Shown here in pieces: positions 18,616 through 26,702 of a stretch of 64,000 nt of DNA (the stretch's first letter is position 1; every line of letters starts with the position of its first letter). The notes under the pieces were generated by a model. It saw only the letters and a program-made list of their open reading frames with translations. It was not told the DNA's origin and did no database searches. The DNA is from Egbenema bharatensis. Its GTDB lineage: Bacteria; Cyanobacteriota; Cyanobacteriia; Elainellales; Elainellaceae. A program made the position numbers and the translations under genes. The stretch is from positions 3,596,001 through 3,660,000 of the forward strand of contig NZ_CP182236.1 of the NCBI RefSeq assembly GCF_048077055.1. Reading direction: 5' to 3'.

Positions 18616-19938
18616 CTATTCTCGATTCTCCAACGATCGCGGCACCTGAAGCCCTAAGGTCAATGCCCTGGCCAGCATAAACAGACTCAACGCCAGCCAG
18701 AGCAGCTGAGTACTGCGAGCTTGCCACGCCAGGATCGCCATCGGCGCAAATCCGACCAGAGAAGCAATCAGGCTCGATCGACGTAAAATTTGCCCCCGGG
18801 TCAGCCCTAAAAAATAACCGTCCAGCATGTAGGCGATCGAACCAAATCCAAGAATCGGCAACAGCCAGACGACATCCTGAGTCAGGCGATCGAGAATTGC
18901 AGCATGATGGGTCAATAAGCCAAAGAGCGAAGTGGGGAGCAGAATCGTGGTGGTGGCAAACAACAATCCTAATCCCAGACTGGCTCCTCCCGAAACCTGC
19001 ACCAGTCGGGTTAACTGGTGGGTGGCGCGTTGTCCCTGAAACAGTCCCGCTAAACTCTCGGTGGCGAAGGCCAGCCCGTCAATAAAGTAGGCGGCAAAGG
19101 TGATCACTTGCAGCATGATCGTATTGGCACTGAGTACCACCGTTCCCAGGATGGAACTGAGATTGGTAAACACTGAGAAAGTTGTAACCAGGGCAAAGGT
19201 GCGAATCAAAATATCTCGATTCAGGCTGAAGGCTGCCCGGAGGGTGAGGGGATCATAGAGTTTCGGTGCAACGGCCTGCACCTGTGGCCAGCGGACTTCC
19301 CATGCCACCAGCCCCAAACCCACAAACCCCATGAGGTATTGGCTTGCAGCCGTGGCCCAACCCGCCCCCGCACTGCCCCAACCCCATCGCACAATCAACC
19401 AGTAGTTCAATAGCACATTGCTACTGCTGGCAATCAAAGAGAGGAGCAAGACCTTGCTACTCTGACTCCGTCCCAAAAACCAGCCAATCAGAACAAACCC
19501 CAGCAAATTGACCGGAGCACCCCAAATCAAGGCATCGTAGTATTCCTGTCCTGCTGCCCGTACATCTGGTGCTGCGCTGAGGAGGGTAAACCCCACCCAC
19601 CGTAACGGGGATTGTAATAACAGGATCAGTAACCCGATCGCCACTGCCAGAATGCCATGCCGCAAGCCAATCAGCAGTACGGTATCCGGTTCCCCTCGTC
19701 CTACCGCCTGAGCCGTCATGCCGGTGGTGCTCATCCGCAGGAAGCCAAACGTCCAATACACATAGTTAAAAATAATTGTGGCCAGGGCAACGCCAGCGAG
19801 ATGGCGAATGTCGGTGAGATGTCCCAGGAACGACACATCAATCAAACCCGCGAGGGGCACCATCAGGTTAGACAGGATATTAACCAGCGACAGGCGGACA
19901 AAAAGGGGCAGGAAGGAAGGCGCAGGAGAAGTAGCCAA
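18616..19938 (-). CDS. MATE family efflux transporter (DinF-like)
   Basis: A 440-residue inner-membrane antiporter with about twelve hydrophobic segments. Typical MATE features are the N-terminal NLMVPLAGLIDVSFLGHL segment and STTGMTAQAVGRGE at the first loop, with the second half repeating the pattern (TESLAGLFQGQRA). It is upstream of and nearly contiguous with the 2OG oxygenase, suggesting a shared transcript. The substrate cannot be inferred from sequence. Confidence 0.9.
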   Translation of the reverse strand: MATSPAPSFLPLFVRLSLVNILSNLMVPLAGLIDVSFLGHLTDIRHLAGVALATIIFNYVYWTFGFLRMSTTGMTAQAVGRGEPDTVLLIGLRHGILAVAIGLLILLLQSPLRWVGFTLLSAAPDVRAAGQEYYDALIWGAPVNLLGFVLIGWFLGRSQSSKVLLLSLIASSSNVLLNYWLIVRWGWGSAGAGWATAASQYLMGFVGLGLVAWEVRWPQVQAVAPKLYDPLTLRAAFSLNRDILIRTFALVTTFSVFTNLSSILGTVVLSANTIMLQVITFAAYFIDGLAFATESLAGLFQGQRATHQLTRLVQVSGGASLGLGLLFATTTILLPTSLFGLLTHHAAILDRLTQDVVWLLPILGFGSIAYMLDGYFLGLTRGQILRRSSLIASLVGFAPMAILAWQARSTQLLWLALSLFMLARALTLGLQVPRSLENRE

Positions 19939-20235
19939 GCCAGTGGAAGTGAGACATCATTCGTCAACCCTAGCGCGGATTCCCCAAATCCAGATCCTCA
20001 ATTCAGCCGCAAAGATCAAAATTCAGGTTGCAAGTCATAGTCATAACGAGTATGATTTATATATGCGCAGGAAATGGATTGCGATCGAAACCTGGTTCAG
20101 TCCCAGTTGAGTGATCAACCAGAAAACTGCTTCTCCCCTTGCCGAATTTGAGAGCTAAGAACCATTTCAAGGACAGATCTCTCGTAATCTGATTTCAATC
20201 ATTCTATTCCCACCAAGGAGTAAGAAGGAGACACT

Positions 20236-20715
20236 ATGACAGCTACTTTAGAAACTAAACAAACCGCCGTAATTTCTGCTCTCAACCGTCAGCAAGCGAA
20301 TACCCTTGTTGCGTACTTGAACTACAAGAAGTACCACTGGTCAACCTACGGACCCTTGTTCCGTGACTTGCATTTGCTGTTTGAAGAGCAGGGCAATGAG
20401 GTGTTCGCCACGCTGGACGAGTTGGCAGAGCGCAGCTTGATGATGGACGGCACTCCCGTTGCTGACCCAGCGGATTATCTACCCGCCGCTTCCGTTAAGC
20501 CTTCGTCAGGCAAGCTTGCAGTGGATGCCATGATCAAAGAGGCGATCGCCACTCACGAGCTAATCATTGACGAAATGCACAAGGATACAGAAGTTGCCGA
20601 TGAAGCGGGCGATATCGGTACGGCAGACCTGTTCACGCGGATTGTGCAAATTCACCAGAAACATCGCTGGTTCCTGAAGGAGTTGCTGCGGAAGGGCGAT
20701 AATTTAGTCTCGTAA
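20236..20715 (+). CDS. dps: Dps family DNA-protecting ferritin-like protein
   Basis: Dodecameric iron-storing protein that detoxifies peroxide and iron. The 159 residues form the ferritin four-helix bundle; the intersubunit ferroxidase ligands appear in KKYHWSTYGPLFRDLHLLFEE (here up to the first acidic residues) and in the following helix EVFATLDELAERSL. A strong Shine-Dalgarno AAGGAG precedes the ATG by about 6 bases. Monocistronic: a clear intrinsic terminator follows at 20799. Confidence 0.94.
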   Translation: MTATLETKQTAVISALNRQQANTLVAYLNYKKYHWSTYGPLFRDLHLLFEEQGNEVFATLDELAERSLMMDGTPVADPADYLPAASVKPSSGKLAVDAMIKEAIATHELIIDEMHKDTEVADEAGDIGTADLFTRIVQIHQKHRWFLKELLRKGDNLVS

Positions 20716-20798
20716 TTTCAGCGGGCCTGAGGGTTCAGCTTTTATCCAGTGTTGATCTGAACCCTGAAAAATGCTTGGGCTTTAGAACTTGAGATACT

Positions 20799-20827
20799 GC
20801 GGGGGGTAATCCCTCCGCCCTTTTTTG
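20799..20827 (+). terminator. rho-independent terminator of dps
   Basis: GCGGGGGG-TAAT-CCCTCCGC forms an 8-bp stem with one G-U pair, followed by CC and six T residues. It lies 84 bp after the dps stop codon. Confidence 0.85.
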
Positions 20828-20847
20828 TCTTTTTATTTCTGAACTGC

Positions 20848-21962
20848 TTATTCAGCGGGGACAGAAAACTGCTCAGTTGGGATTACCGTTACATTCAGCG
20901 TAATGGCCCGCTGCATTCGAGTTTGCAGAAAGTCACGCACCAAACCAACCTGTCGCTCAGAAATGGCACCAGCGGCCGCAGACACTTCCAAATCCACCAA
21001 TAACTTTCCCCGTTGACGCTCCACGGTAAGACTGCGGATATCTTTGTCAGAAAAGGTTAGCGTTTGTTGACGAATCAGTTGGTTGATTTGGGTTCGGGTC
21101 TGTTCTCGTATCAATACATCCTGGAAGGATAAGCCTAAGGGAATGCCTAAAATTACCAGGGTGGTCACTGCAACCAGCAGTCCTTTTTGGCCCGATCGAT
21201 CGAACCATAGCGTTGCAGCAAAAGCACCAGACCACCGCTAAAAACAATTCCGGTCAAGTTGGTCAGAAACAGCAGGAGTGAACCAAACGTAACCGATTGG
21301 AGATTCAGGGCAATCCCGATCCCGACCACGCTCAGGGGGGGAACCAGGGCAACGGCGATCGCTACCCCTGGTAGAGCATCAGCAATATCCCGACGAGAGA
21401 AAGCAAACGCCCCAGCACTACCCGCCGCCAAAGCCACACCCAGGTCAAGGAGATTAGGACTGGTGCGAGCAATAATTTCAGGAGTGAGCGTTTGAATCCC
21501 CACCAATCGGCAAATCACCGCACCGATCGCAATGGACATCAAAGTGCCTGTGATTAAAGATAAGGTCGATCGCCGTAATAGCCGACGATTGGACATGACC
21601 ACGGAAAACGCCATTCCTAAAATCGGCCCCATTAACGGAGCCACAATCATCGCCCCAATAATAGTCGCAGCACTGTTGGCCAGCAATCCTAATGTGGCAA
21701 TCACCACTGATAAAGCCAGCAAAACATAGTAAGTCAGAGCAGGTTCAGCAACTTTCCAGAGCTTGCGATTCAGAACGGCTAACGGCATCGGTTTTACGGT
21801 TAACCATGCCCAATCGCCGCTATTGCCCTTGCGAATCTCTTCAATGCGACGATTACTCCAGCCCAAAATCCGCTTGAACTTCGTCCTAATCACACCCTTA
21901 CCTCGAACCAGGACACAGTCGAATATAAGGCGATCGGTTGAGTAAGAGCAAGGTTTGGGCAA
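20848..21962 (-). CDS. DUF389 (TIGR00341-type) membrane protein, frameshifted
   Basis: Polytopic membrane protein of unknown function. The first frame (21962-21165, 265 residues) carries the DUF389 membrane core (ANSAATIIGAMIVAPLMGPI, ALVPPLSVVGIGIAL) and ends abruptly at KKDCWLQ. The second frame (21168-20848) begins inside the next membrane segment and supplies the C-terminal domain to EQFSVPAE. A -1 shift at an A5 run (21184-21188) restores RAKKGLLVAVTTLVILGIPL, as expected for one protein. Either a base is missing or the ribosome slips at C-AAA-AAG. Annotated as one gene. Confidence 0.8.
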
Positions 21963-22177
21963 GAAGTCCTACCTGAATGCATAGATTCACTCTCTTGCCA
22001 AAATCAACTCTTAGTAGTCCTATGTCATAAAGGGTAGAGAAACGTAGGGCAATCATCTCGACTACCAGCCCATGCAGGCAAGATGCCTGCGCTACGGTTG
22101 TGCAATTTGCTGCATCGAATTTTTCTTCATCCTTTGCAAAATAATTCGACCGAGTAGAGTGCTAACCACGCAAGACC

Positions 22178-22534
22178 CTATATCCTCAGCTTTTCACGAA
22201 TCACAGCTTCTTGATCTCGAAACCCCACCAAAACGGCTTCCCCATTTCGCACAAACAGCGGTCGTTTGAGCAGCATTGCATCATTCGCAAAGGCATCAAC
22301 CCACTGCGCATCCTGCCAATCGGTTTTCGTATCACCCAACGCCCGGTAGGACTGTCCAGAGGTATTCCGCATGGGCTTAAATCCAAGCGCATTCACCCAT
22401 TCCTGAATCTGTTGGCGATCGGGTGGATGCTCTTTAGTATTGATGAATTCATATTCTACGCTGTTATCATCCAGCCACTTAAGAGCCTTTTTGCATGTCC
22501 CGCAGTTTGGGATGCCATAAACCTGAATCGTCAT
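22178..22534 (-). CDS. ArsC/Spx family thioredoxin-like protein
   Basis: A 118-residue thioredoxin-fold protein starting MTIQVYGIPNCGTCKKAL, with the N-terminal CxxC of the ArsC/Spx/YffB superfamily, and the downstream KRPLFVRNGEAVLVGF block typical of this family. It may be a glutaredoxin-dependent arsenate reductase or a YffB-like oxidoreductase; no ars genes are nearby, so arsenate reduction is not supported by context. Confidence 0.85.
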   Translation of the reverse strand: MTIQVYGIPNCGTCKKALKWLDDNSVEYEFINTKEHPPDRQQIQEWVNALGFKPMRNTSGQSYRALGDTKTDWQDAQWVDAFANDAMLLKRPLFVRNGEAVLVGFRDQEAVIREKLRI

Positions 22535-22649
22535 TCCGGATCATCCTGAAGCAATTCTGACCAGAGCTTATTATTACTGAATGTAGAGTTCGTGTCTAAT
22601 CATTTAAGAATCCCATGCTACTTTGGGGGTATTCCCCCAGAATTTTTCC

Positions 22650-23323
22650 ATGAGCTACATTCTCAACAATCCTGGTATCGTTTGGGGTTTGCTGCTGGAT
22701 CATCTCCAAATGACCCTGCTCACCCTGATCATTGCCACTTTGATTGCCCTACCGATCGCCCTTTTAGTCACCCGCTTCCAGTGGCTCAGTGTGCCCGTTT
22801 TAGGGTCCTCGGTGTGCTCTACACAGTTCCCAGTTTGGCGTTGATTATTTTACTAATTCCAATTTTTGGACTCAATGCCAATTCGGTGATCGTGGCGATG
22901 GTGATTTATACTCAGGTGATTCTGGTGCGAAGTTTAGCCGTTGGATTGCAGTCCATCAAACCGTCCGTCCTGGAAGCGGCAAAGGGCATGGGCATGAATC
23001 CCTGGCAGCGATGGTGGCAGATCCAGGTTCCCCTGGTGCTACCCGTCTTCTTAGCAGGCTTGCGAGTTGCAGCGATCGTCGCCGTTGCGATCGCCACGAT
23101 TGGCGCGAAGTTTGGGGCAGGAGGGGTGGGCACCCTGCTGTTCGATGGTATTGCTCAAGGGCGGTTTGACAAAATTTGGGCGGGGGCGATCGTGGTTTCC
23201 CTGCTGGCTTTTGCGATCAATGGCGCGATTCTCACCCTGGAATGGGCTACCAGTCCAGCTCGTCGCATCCAGAGCACCATTAAACAAAAGCAAAAGCTCG
23301 ATCGAATTTCTCAGGCTGGCTGA
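22650..23323 (+). CDS. osmoprotectant-type ABC transporter permease (OpuCB/ProW-like), frameshifted
   Basis: Inner-membrane permease of a glycine-betaine/choline type importer. The N-terminal part (ATG 22650, MSYILNNPGIVWGLLLDHLQ) reads to PVLG, then the frame shifts at about 22800-22812, a GGG run, to VLGVLYTVPSLALIILLIPI. One missing base explains it. The EAA loop (EAAKGMGMNPWQRWWQI) and FGAGGVGTLLFDGI block are intact. The matching permease at 23969 is convergent on the opposite strand; no ATPase or binding protein is in the window. Confidence 0.8.
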
Positions 23324-23375
23324 TGTCAGTCAGGTCAAAGGAGCATGAATTCAATCACCTGTGCAGCGGTTTACT

Positions 23376-23413
23376 TCGCTGACTGGGCGGGCAAGATGCC
23401 CACCCCACAAGAG
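23376..23413 (-). repeat. REP-like hairpin repeat
   Basis: One copy of the dispersed element; on the minus strand it reads CTTGTGGGGTGGGCATCTT then GCCCGCCCAGTCAG. GTGG precedes a 9-bp stem with one mismatch and a 3-nt loop. Copies also lie near 29944, 32561, 33370, 51119, 51185 and 54530. Confidence 0.85.
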
Positions 23414-23452
23414 TTCCAGTTATTAAGTTCGCAATCCCAGGCTTAGGACAAA

Positions 23453-23620
23453 CTAACGCAAAGGTTCAGAACCGCGTTTGTGCTCCTCTGGGAAAAGGGT
23501 ATCCACATCACAGGGATCATCATCGACAATTTCCTGACGAAGCCAGAGCTGAAACGCTTGGTAAGACCGCATTAGAGTACGATCTAACCACGAAAGTAGG
23601 TCTTTGATATCTGTTTGCAT
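23453..23620 (-). CDS. small hypothetical protein (55 residues)
   Basis: A compact acidic ORF starting MQTDIKDLLSWLDRTLMR and ending EEHKRGSEPLR. The sequence looks protein-like, with an amphipathic N-terminal helix and a tryptophan/leucine pattern (YQAFQLWLRQEI), followed by an acidic stretch VDDDPCDVDTLFPEE. No Shine-Dalgarno is obvious. It sits between two convergent osmoprotectant-type permeases. Family not recognised; moderate confidence that it is expressed. Confidence 0.5.
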   Translation of the reverse strand: MQTDIKDLLSWLDRTLMRSYQAFQLWLRQEIVDDDPCDVDTLFPEEHKRGSEPLR

Positions 23621-23968
23621 GGGGAATCTTGGGGGAGAACTACAAAGCGAGCATGAAATCAGCTACAAACTATCAACTCACAACTCAGTTCACAATGCTA
23701 GAAGGCAACGAAACTCAAGACGATGCACCTGGACTAGAAAGTTCCATCCATCGCTATGTTTAGATCGCTAGTACCTCAAACATCCCTGATATTGCATACA
23801 CAGCACTAGTCTAAACCGCTTGAGCCGGGCAAAGCTCTACCTAATTCATTATTTCCACTGAATCGTTAACTCACTGTGACATACCGCACAAATATTGGGG
23901 TAATTGACTAAACCCCTACAAGGTAATATAACAAATCAAAAAGTCGTCATTCCTGAAAACTCGAGCCA

Positions 23969-24607
23969 CTAATTGGGAGGCTGGAGGAACCGCTGGAGAG
24001 TTCCTAAACTAATCTCAGCCATCAACGCCAGCAATGCCACTGGAATGGCTCCCACCAGCAGCACCGTATTGTCGTACAGGGCAAATCCCCTCACAATAAA
24101 AGTGCCCAGCCCGCCTGCACCAATGAATGCCGCCAGCGTCGCACTGGCAATCACTTCAACGGTTGCGGTTTTGATCCCTGCAATCACGATCGGCAGTGCT
24201 AAGGGAATTTCGACTTGCCGGAGGATTTGCCCCGCATCCATCCCCATACCTCGTGCCGCTTCTCGAATCATAGGATCAATGCTGCGGAAGGCAACATCAG
24301 TATTGATCAAAATGGGGGGCATGACCAGCAGGGTGAGAGCCAGGACAGCAGACTGAAAGCTCAGACCGAAGTAGGGGATAGCGACAAAGAGCACCGCAAT
24401 GCTAGGAATGACTCGCAGGGCATTGAAGCTGTTGATCAGCAAGGTTGAAGCAGCCCGCGATCGAGCACTCCAAAGTCCCAGGGGTAAACCCAGCCCCAGA
24501 CCAATTCCCAGAGGAACCAGCACCAGCAAAAGATGCTGCCAGAAGGCTGAGGTGAGGGCAGACCAGTTATCGGCAGCGTAGGCGAAGGCCTGGGTAAAGA
24601 TGTTCAT
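23969..24607 (-). CDS. osmoprotectant-type ABC transporter permease
   Basis: Second permease of the glycine-betaine/choline importer type, about 212 residues from the preferred ATG at 24607 (MNIFTQAFAYAADNW); an upstream ATG at 24652 adds a non-conserved extension. It has an intact EAA loop (REAARGMGMDAGQILRQVEI) and a FIGAGGLGTFIVRG segment characteristic of OpuC/ProW permeases. Downstream of the 24660-24917 gene on the same strand. Confidence 0.88.
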   Translation of the reverse strand: MNIFTQAFAYAADNWSALTSAFWQHLLLVLVPLGIGLGLGLPLGLWSARSRAASTLLINSFNALRVIPSIAVLFVAIPYFGLSFQSAVLALTLLVMPPILINTDVAFRSIDPMIREAARGMGMDAGQILRQVEIPLALPIVIAGIKTATVEVIASATLAAFIGAGGLGTFIVRGFALYDNTVLLVGAIPVALLALMAEISLGTLQRFLQPPN

Positions 24608-24659
24608 GGGGGGAATGTGAAGATGAGGAAATGAGATTGCCAGACCGGGCACTCAAATC

Positions 24660-24917
24660 TTAGACTAACCAGCCCGTTTCATCGTCGTCATGGCGATGAC
24701 GGTGTTGCTCGGCCCGATACTGAAGCCGTTGCTTGGACTGCTGCTCACACCATTTTTGAACGGCAGACTCGATCGCCTGAATCCGGTATTGTTCGATCGC
24801 TTCCTGACTCAGGTTTGAATCTTCAGCATAGCCCAGCAGTTCATCCACCCAGGCGATCAGCTCGGCATCTAGATCAACGGCAATGCGGGAATTGGGAGAC
24901 GGAGAATAGGATTGCAT
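24660..24917 (-). CDS. hypothetical protein with histidine/aspartate-rich tail
   Basis: 85 residues from ATG 24917 (MQSYSPSPNSRIAVDLDAEL). The first half resembles a ribbon-helix-helix or short helical domain (AELIAWVDELLGYAEDSN), and the C-terminus is rich in His/Asp (EQHRHRHDDDETG), a possible metal-binding tail. An ATG at 24980 would extend it by 21 residues without conserved character. Function unknown; it lies just upstream of the osmoprotectant permease and may be cotranscribed. Confidence 0.6.
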   Translation of the reverse strand: MQSYSPSPNSRIAVDLDAELIAWVDELLGYAEDSNLSQEAIEQYRIQAIESAVQKWCEQQSKQRLQYRAEQHRHRHDDDETGWLV

Positions 24918-25099
24918 CACAAGGTCATAACGTACTAAAAACACCCTATCACTCCTGAGGGATTTGCAATGAAATGGCATCCCAATCCTGCAAGGAATCT
25001 TGCGCCCCTGCTGGGTACGTTATTTTTCCACATCCCCCACATCCCCCTTAGCTACCGCTACGGTGTACACACAAGTCATCTGCTCTAGCCACGACTGGG

Positions 25100-25170
25100 T
25101 TTGATCCTCCCTAACCCTCCTTAAAAAGATTTAAAGCCCCCCTTGTTAAGGGGGATTTAGGGGGATCTAT
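25100..25170. repeat. palindromic C/G-run repeat
   Basis: CCCCCCTTGTTAAGGGGGATTT with a following AGGGGGATC arm; a related element lies at 34351-34460. Such GATCCCCCTAAATCCCCC elements are dispersed in cyanobacterial intergenic regions. Confidence 0.7.
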
Positions 25171-25212
25171 CAGGGTTTGAGCCTCTCAGTCAAGATCTGT
25201 GTACACGGTAGC

Positions 25213-25920
25213 TTAGCTACCGCCATCCTCAAATCGATATCCCACCCCAATCACCGTCTTCACAAAGGAGGGATTCGCTGGATCCGGTTCAATCTTTTTG
25301 CGCAGCCGGGCCACATGGGTATCTACCACCCGCTCATCGCCGTAAAAGTCACTGCCCCACAGCCGTTCAATCAGCTGAGTTCGGCTCCAGACTCGTCCTG
25401 GATAACTCATAAACGTGCTGAGAAGATCAAATTCCAGCGCAGTCAACTCCAGAGGTTCCACCCGATCGTCATCCGAATGGCGATTGGCAGTGCGCTGATC
25501 CAGATCAACTGAAAAGTGTCCCGTTTGGTACGTTCGGCTTTGCCCCCCCTGCCTCAGCGTCCGCCGTAACAAAGCCCGAACCCGGGCCACCAGTTCCCGG
25601 GGGCTGAAGGGTTTCACCATGTAATCATCTGCCCCAGTGGATAAACCAATGATGCGATCGATTTCTTCTCCCTTGGCCGTCAGCATGAGGATGTAGGGAT
25701 CCTTACTGCCCGGTTTCTGGCGAATTCGCGCGCAGACCTCCAGTCCATCCAACCCAGGCAGCATTAGATCCAGAATGATCAGATCGGGCTGTTGCTCCTG
25801 AAAAACCTGCAATGCCGACAATCCATCCTGACAACTCCGGCAGGAAAACCCTTCTTTTTCCAGGTAAATCTGGATCAATTCAGCAATATCAGCCTCATCC
25901 TCAACAATTAAAATATCCAT
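25213..25920 (-). CDS. OmpR/PhoB-family response regulator
   Basis: 235-residue two-component regulator. The receiver domain has the acidic pair in VEDEAD, phospho-acceptor Asp51 (LIILDLMLPGLDG) and the conserved lysine in DDYMVKPFSP. The C-terminal winged-helix DNA-binding domain shows VWSRTQLIERLWG and VVDTHVARLRKKIE. No histidine kinase is adjacent, so it is an orphan here. The hypothetical gene at 26037 lies 116 bp upstream on the same strand. Confidence 0.93.
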   Translation of the reverse strand: MDILIVEDEADIAELIQIYLEKEGFSCRSCQDGLSALQVFQEQQPDLIILDLMLPGLDGLEVCARIRQKPGSKDPYILMLTAKGEEIDRIIGLSTGADDYMVKPFSPRELVARVRALLRRTLRQGGQSRTYQTGHFSVDLDQRTANRHSDDDRVEPLELTALEFDLLSTFMSYPGRVWSRTQLIERLWGSDFYGDERVVDTHVARLRKKIEPDPANPSFVKTVIGVGYRFEDGGS

Positions 25921-26036
25921 TTTTTGAACTGAATTTCAGGTAAAGTTTTTGCCAGAAGCGGTCTACCGGGGGGCTTTACAACGGCAGGGTTTCGCTCAAG
26001 ATTGCTCGGTAGAAAGCTTTTACAGATACAAATTCA

Positions 26037-26546
26037 CTACAGATCTTTCAAGAGAGCTAAACTCTCAGCATCCAGGGGCACATGAATTTCCAACCGTTGG
26101 GTTTCATCCTGCAACACCAAAACTTGCTGTCCCTTAAGGGTTTGCGTTGACCATTTCGGTTGCTTCAGCGTCACACGCTGGTAGGTCACCTGGGGCAACC
26201 CAACCTGGATGACGATCGCTTGTTGGGCTTGAGGATAAATATAAAGCTGCTGCTGAAGATGATCCAGTTCGAGCTTATGAACAGTGGTGTTCCGTTCGTC
26301 CTGGGAGTTGGGCTTATGCCAGTACAGCGTGATCCCGCGTACGCTGGGCTGGCTGATTAAAAAGACTTCATCAAAGCGTTGAGGTTCCCAGTTTAGATCG
26401 GCAACCTGCCCCGAAGGAGGAAGTAATCGCTGCCGCCAGGTTACTTCCTTGCCGTTCAGCTCTGTCCACCATTGACTAATTCTGGCAAAGTTGCTGGCAT
26501 TTTCAGGGTGATTGCTGCCCTGTTGCCAGGCGGTTCTTACATGCAT
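26037..26546 (-). CDS. hypothetical protein
   Basis: 169 residues starting MHVRTAWQQGSNHPENASNF. No transmembrane segment or signal peptide; the sequence alternates short hydrophobic and polar stretches suggesting a mainly beta fold (GITLYWHKPN, QQAIVIQVGLPQVTY). Family not recognised. It precedes the OmpR-family regulator on the same strand and could share its transcript. Confidence 0.65.
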   Translation of the reverse strand: MHVRTAWQQGSNHPENASNFARISQWWTELNGKEVTWRQRLLPPSGQVADLNWEPQRFDEVFLISQPSVRGITLYWHKPNSQDERNTTVHKLELDHLQQQLYIYPQAQQAIVIQVGLPQVTYQRVTLKQPKWSTQTLKGQQVLVLQDETQRLEIHVPLDAESLALLKDL

Positions 26547-26702
26547 AGCTGGACTCCAAGCGAGGGGAGCAAGAATGCGAGGAAACCGTACGCTTTTAAC
26601 CCAGCACTCTTCTTCTATCTTCGCGCGTTCTTCAGTCTGTGAGTAGGGATATTTCTTTAAAGTTTAAACGGAAGTTTAATCGGAATTGAAGTGAACCAAA
26701 GA

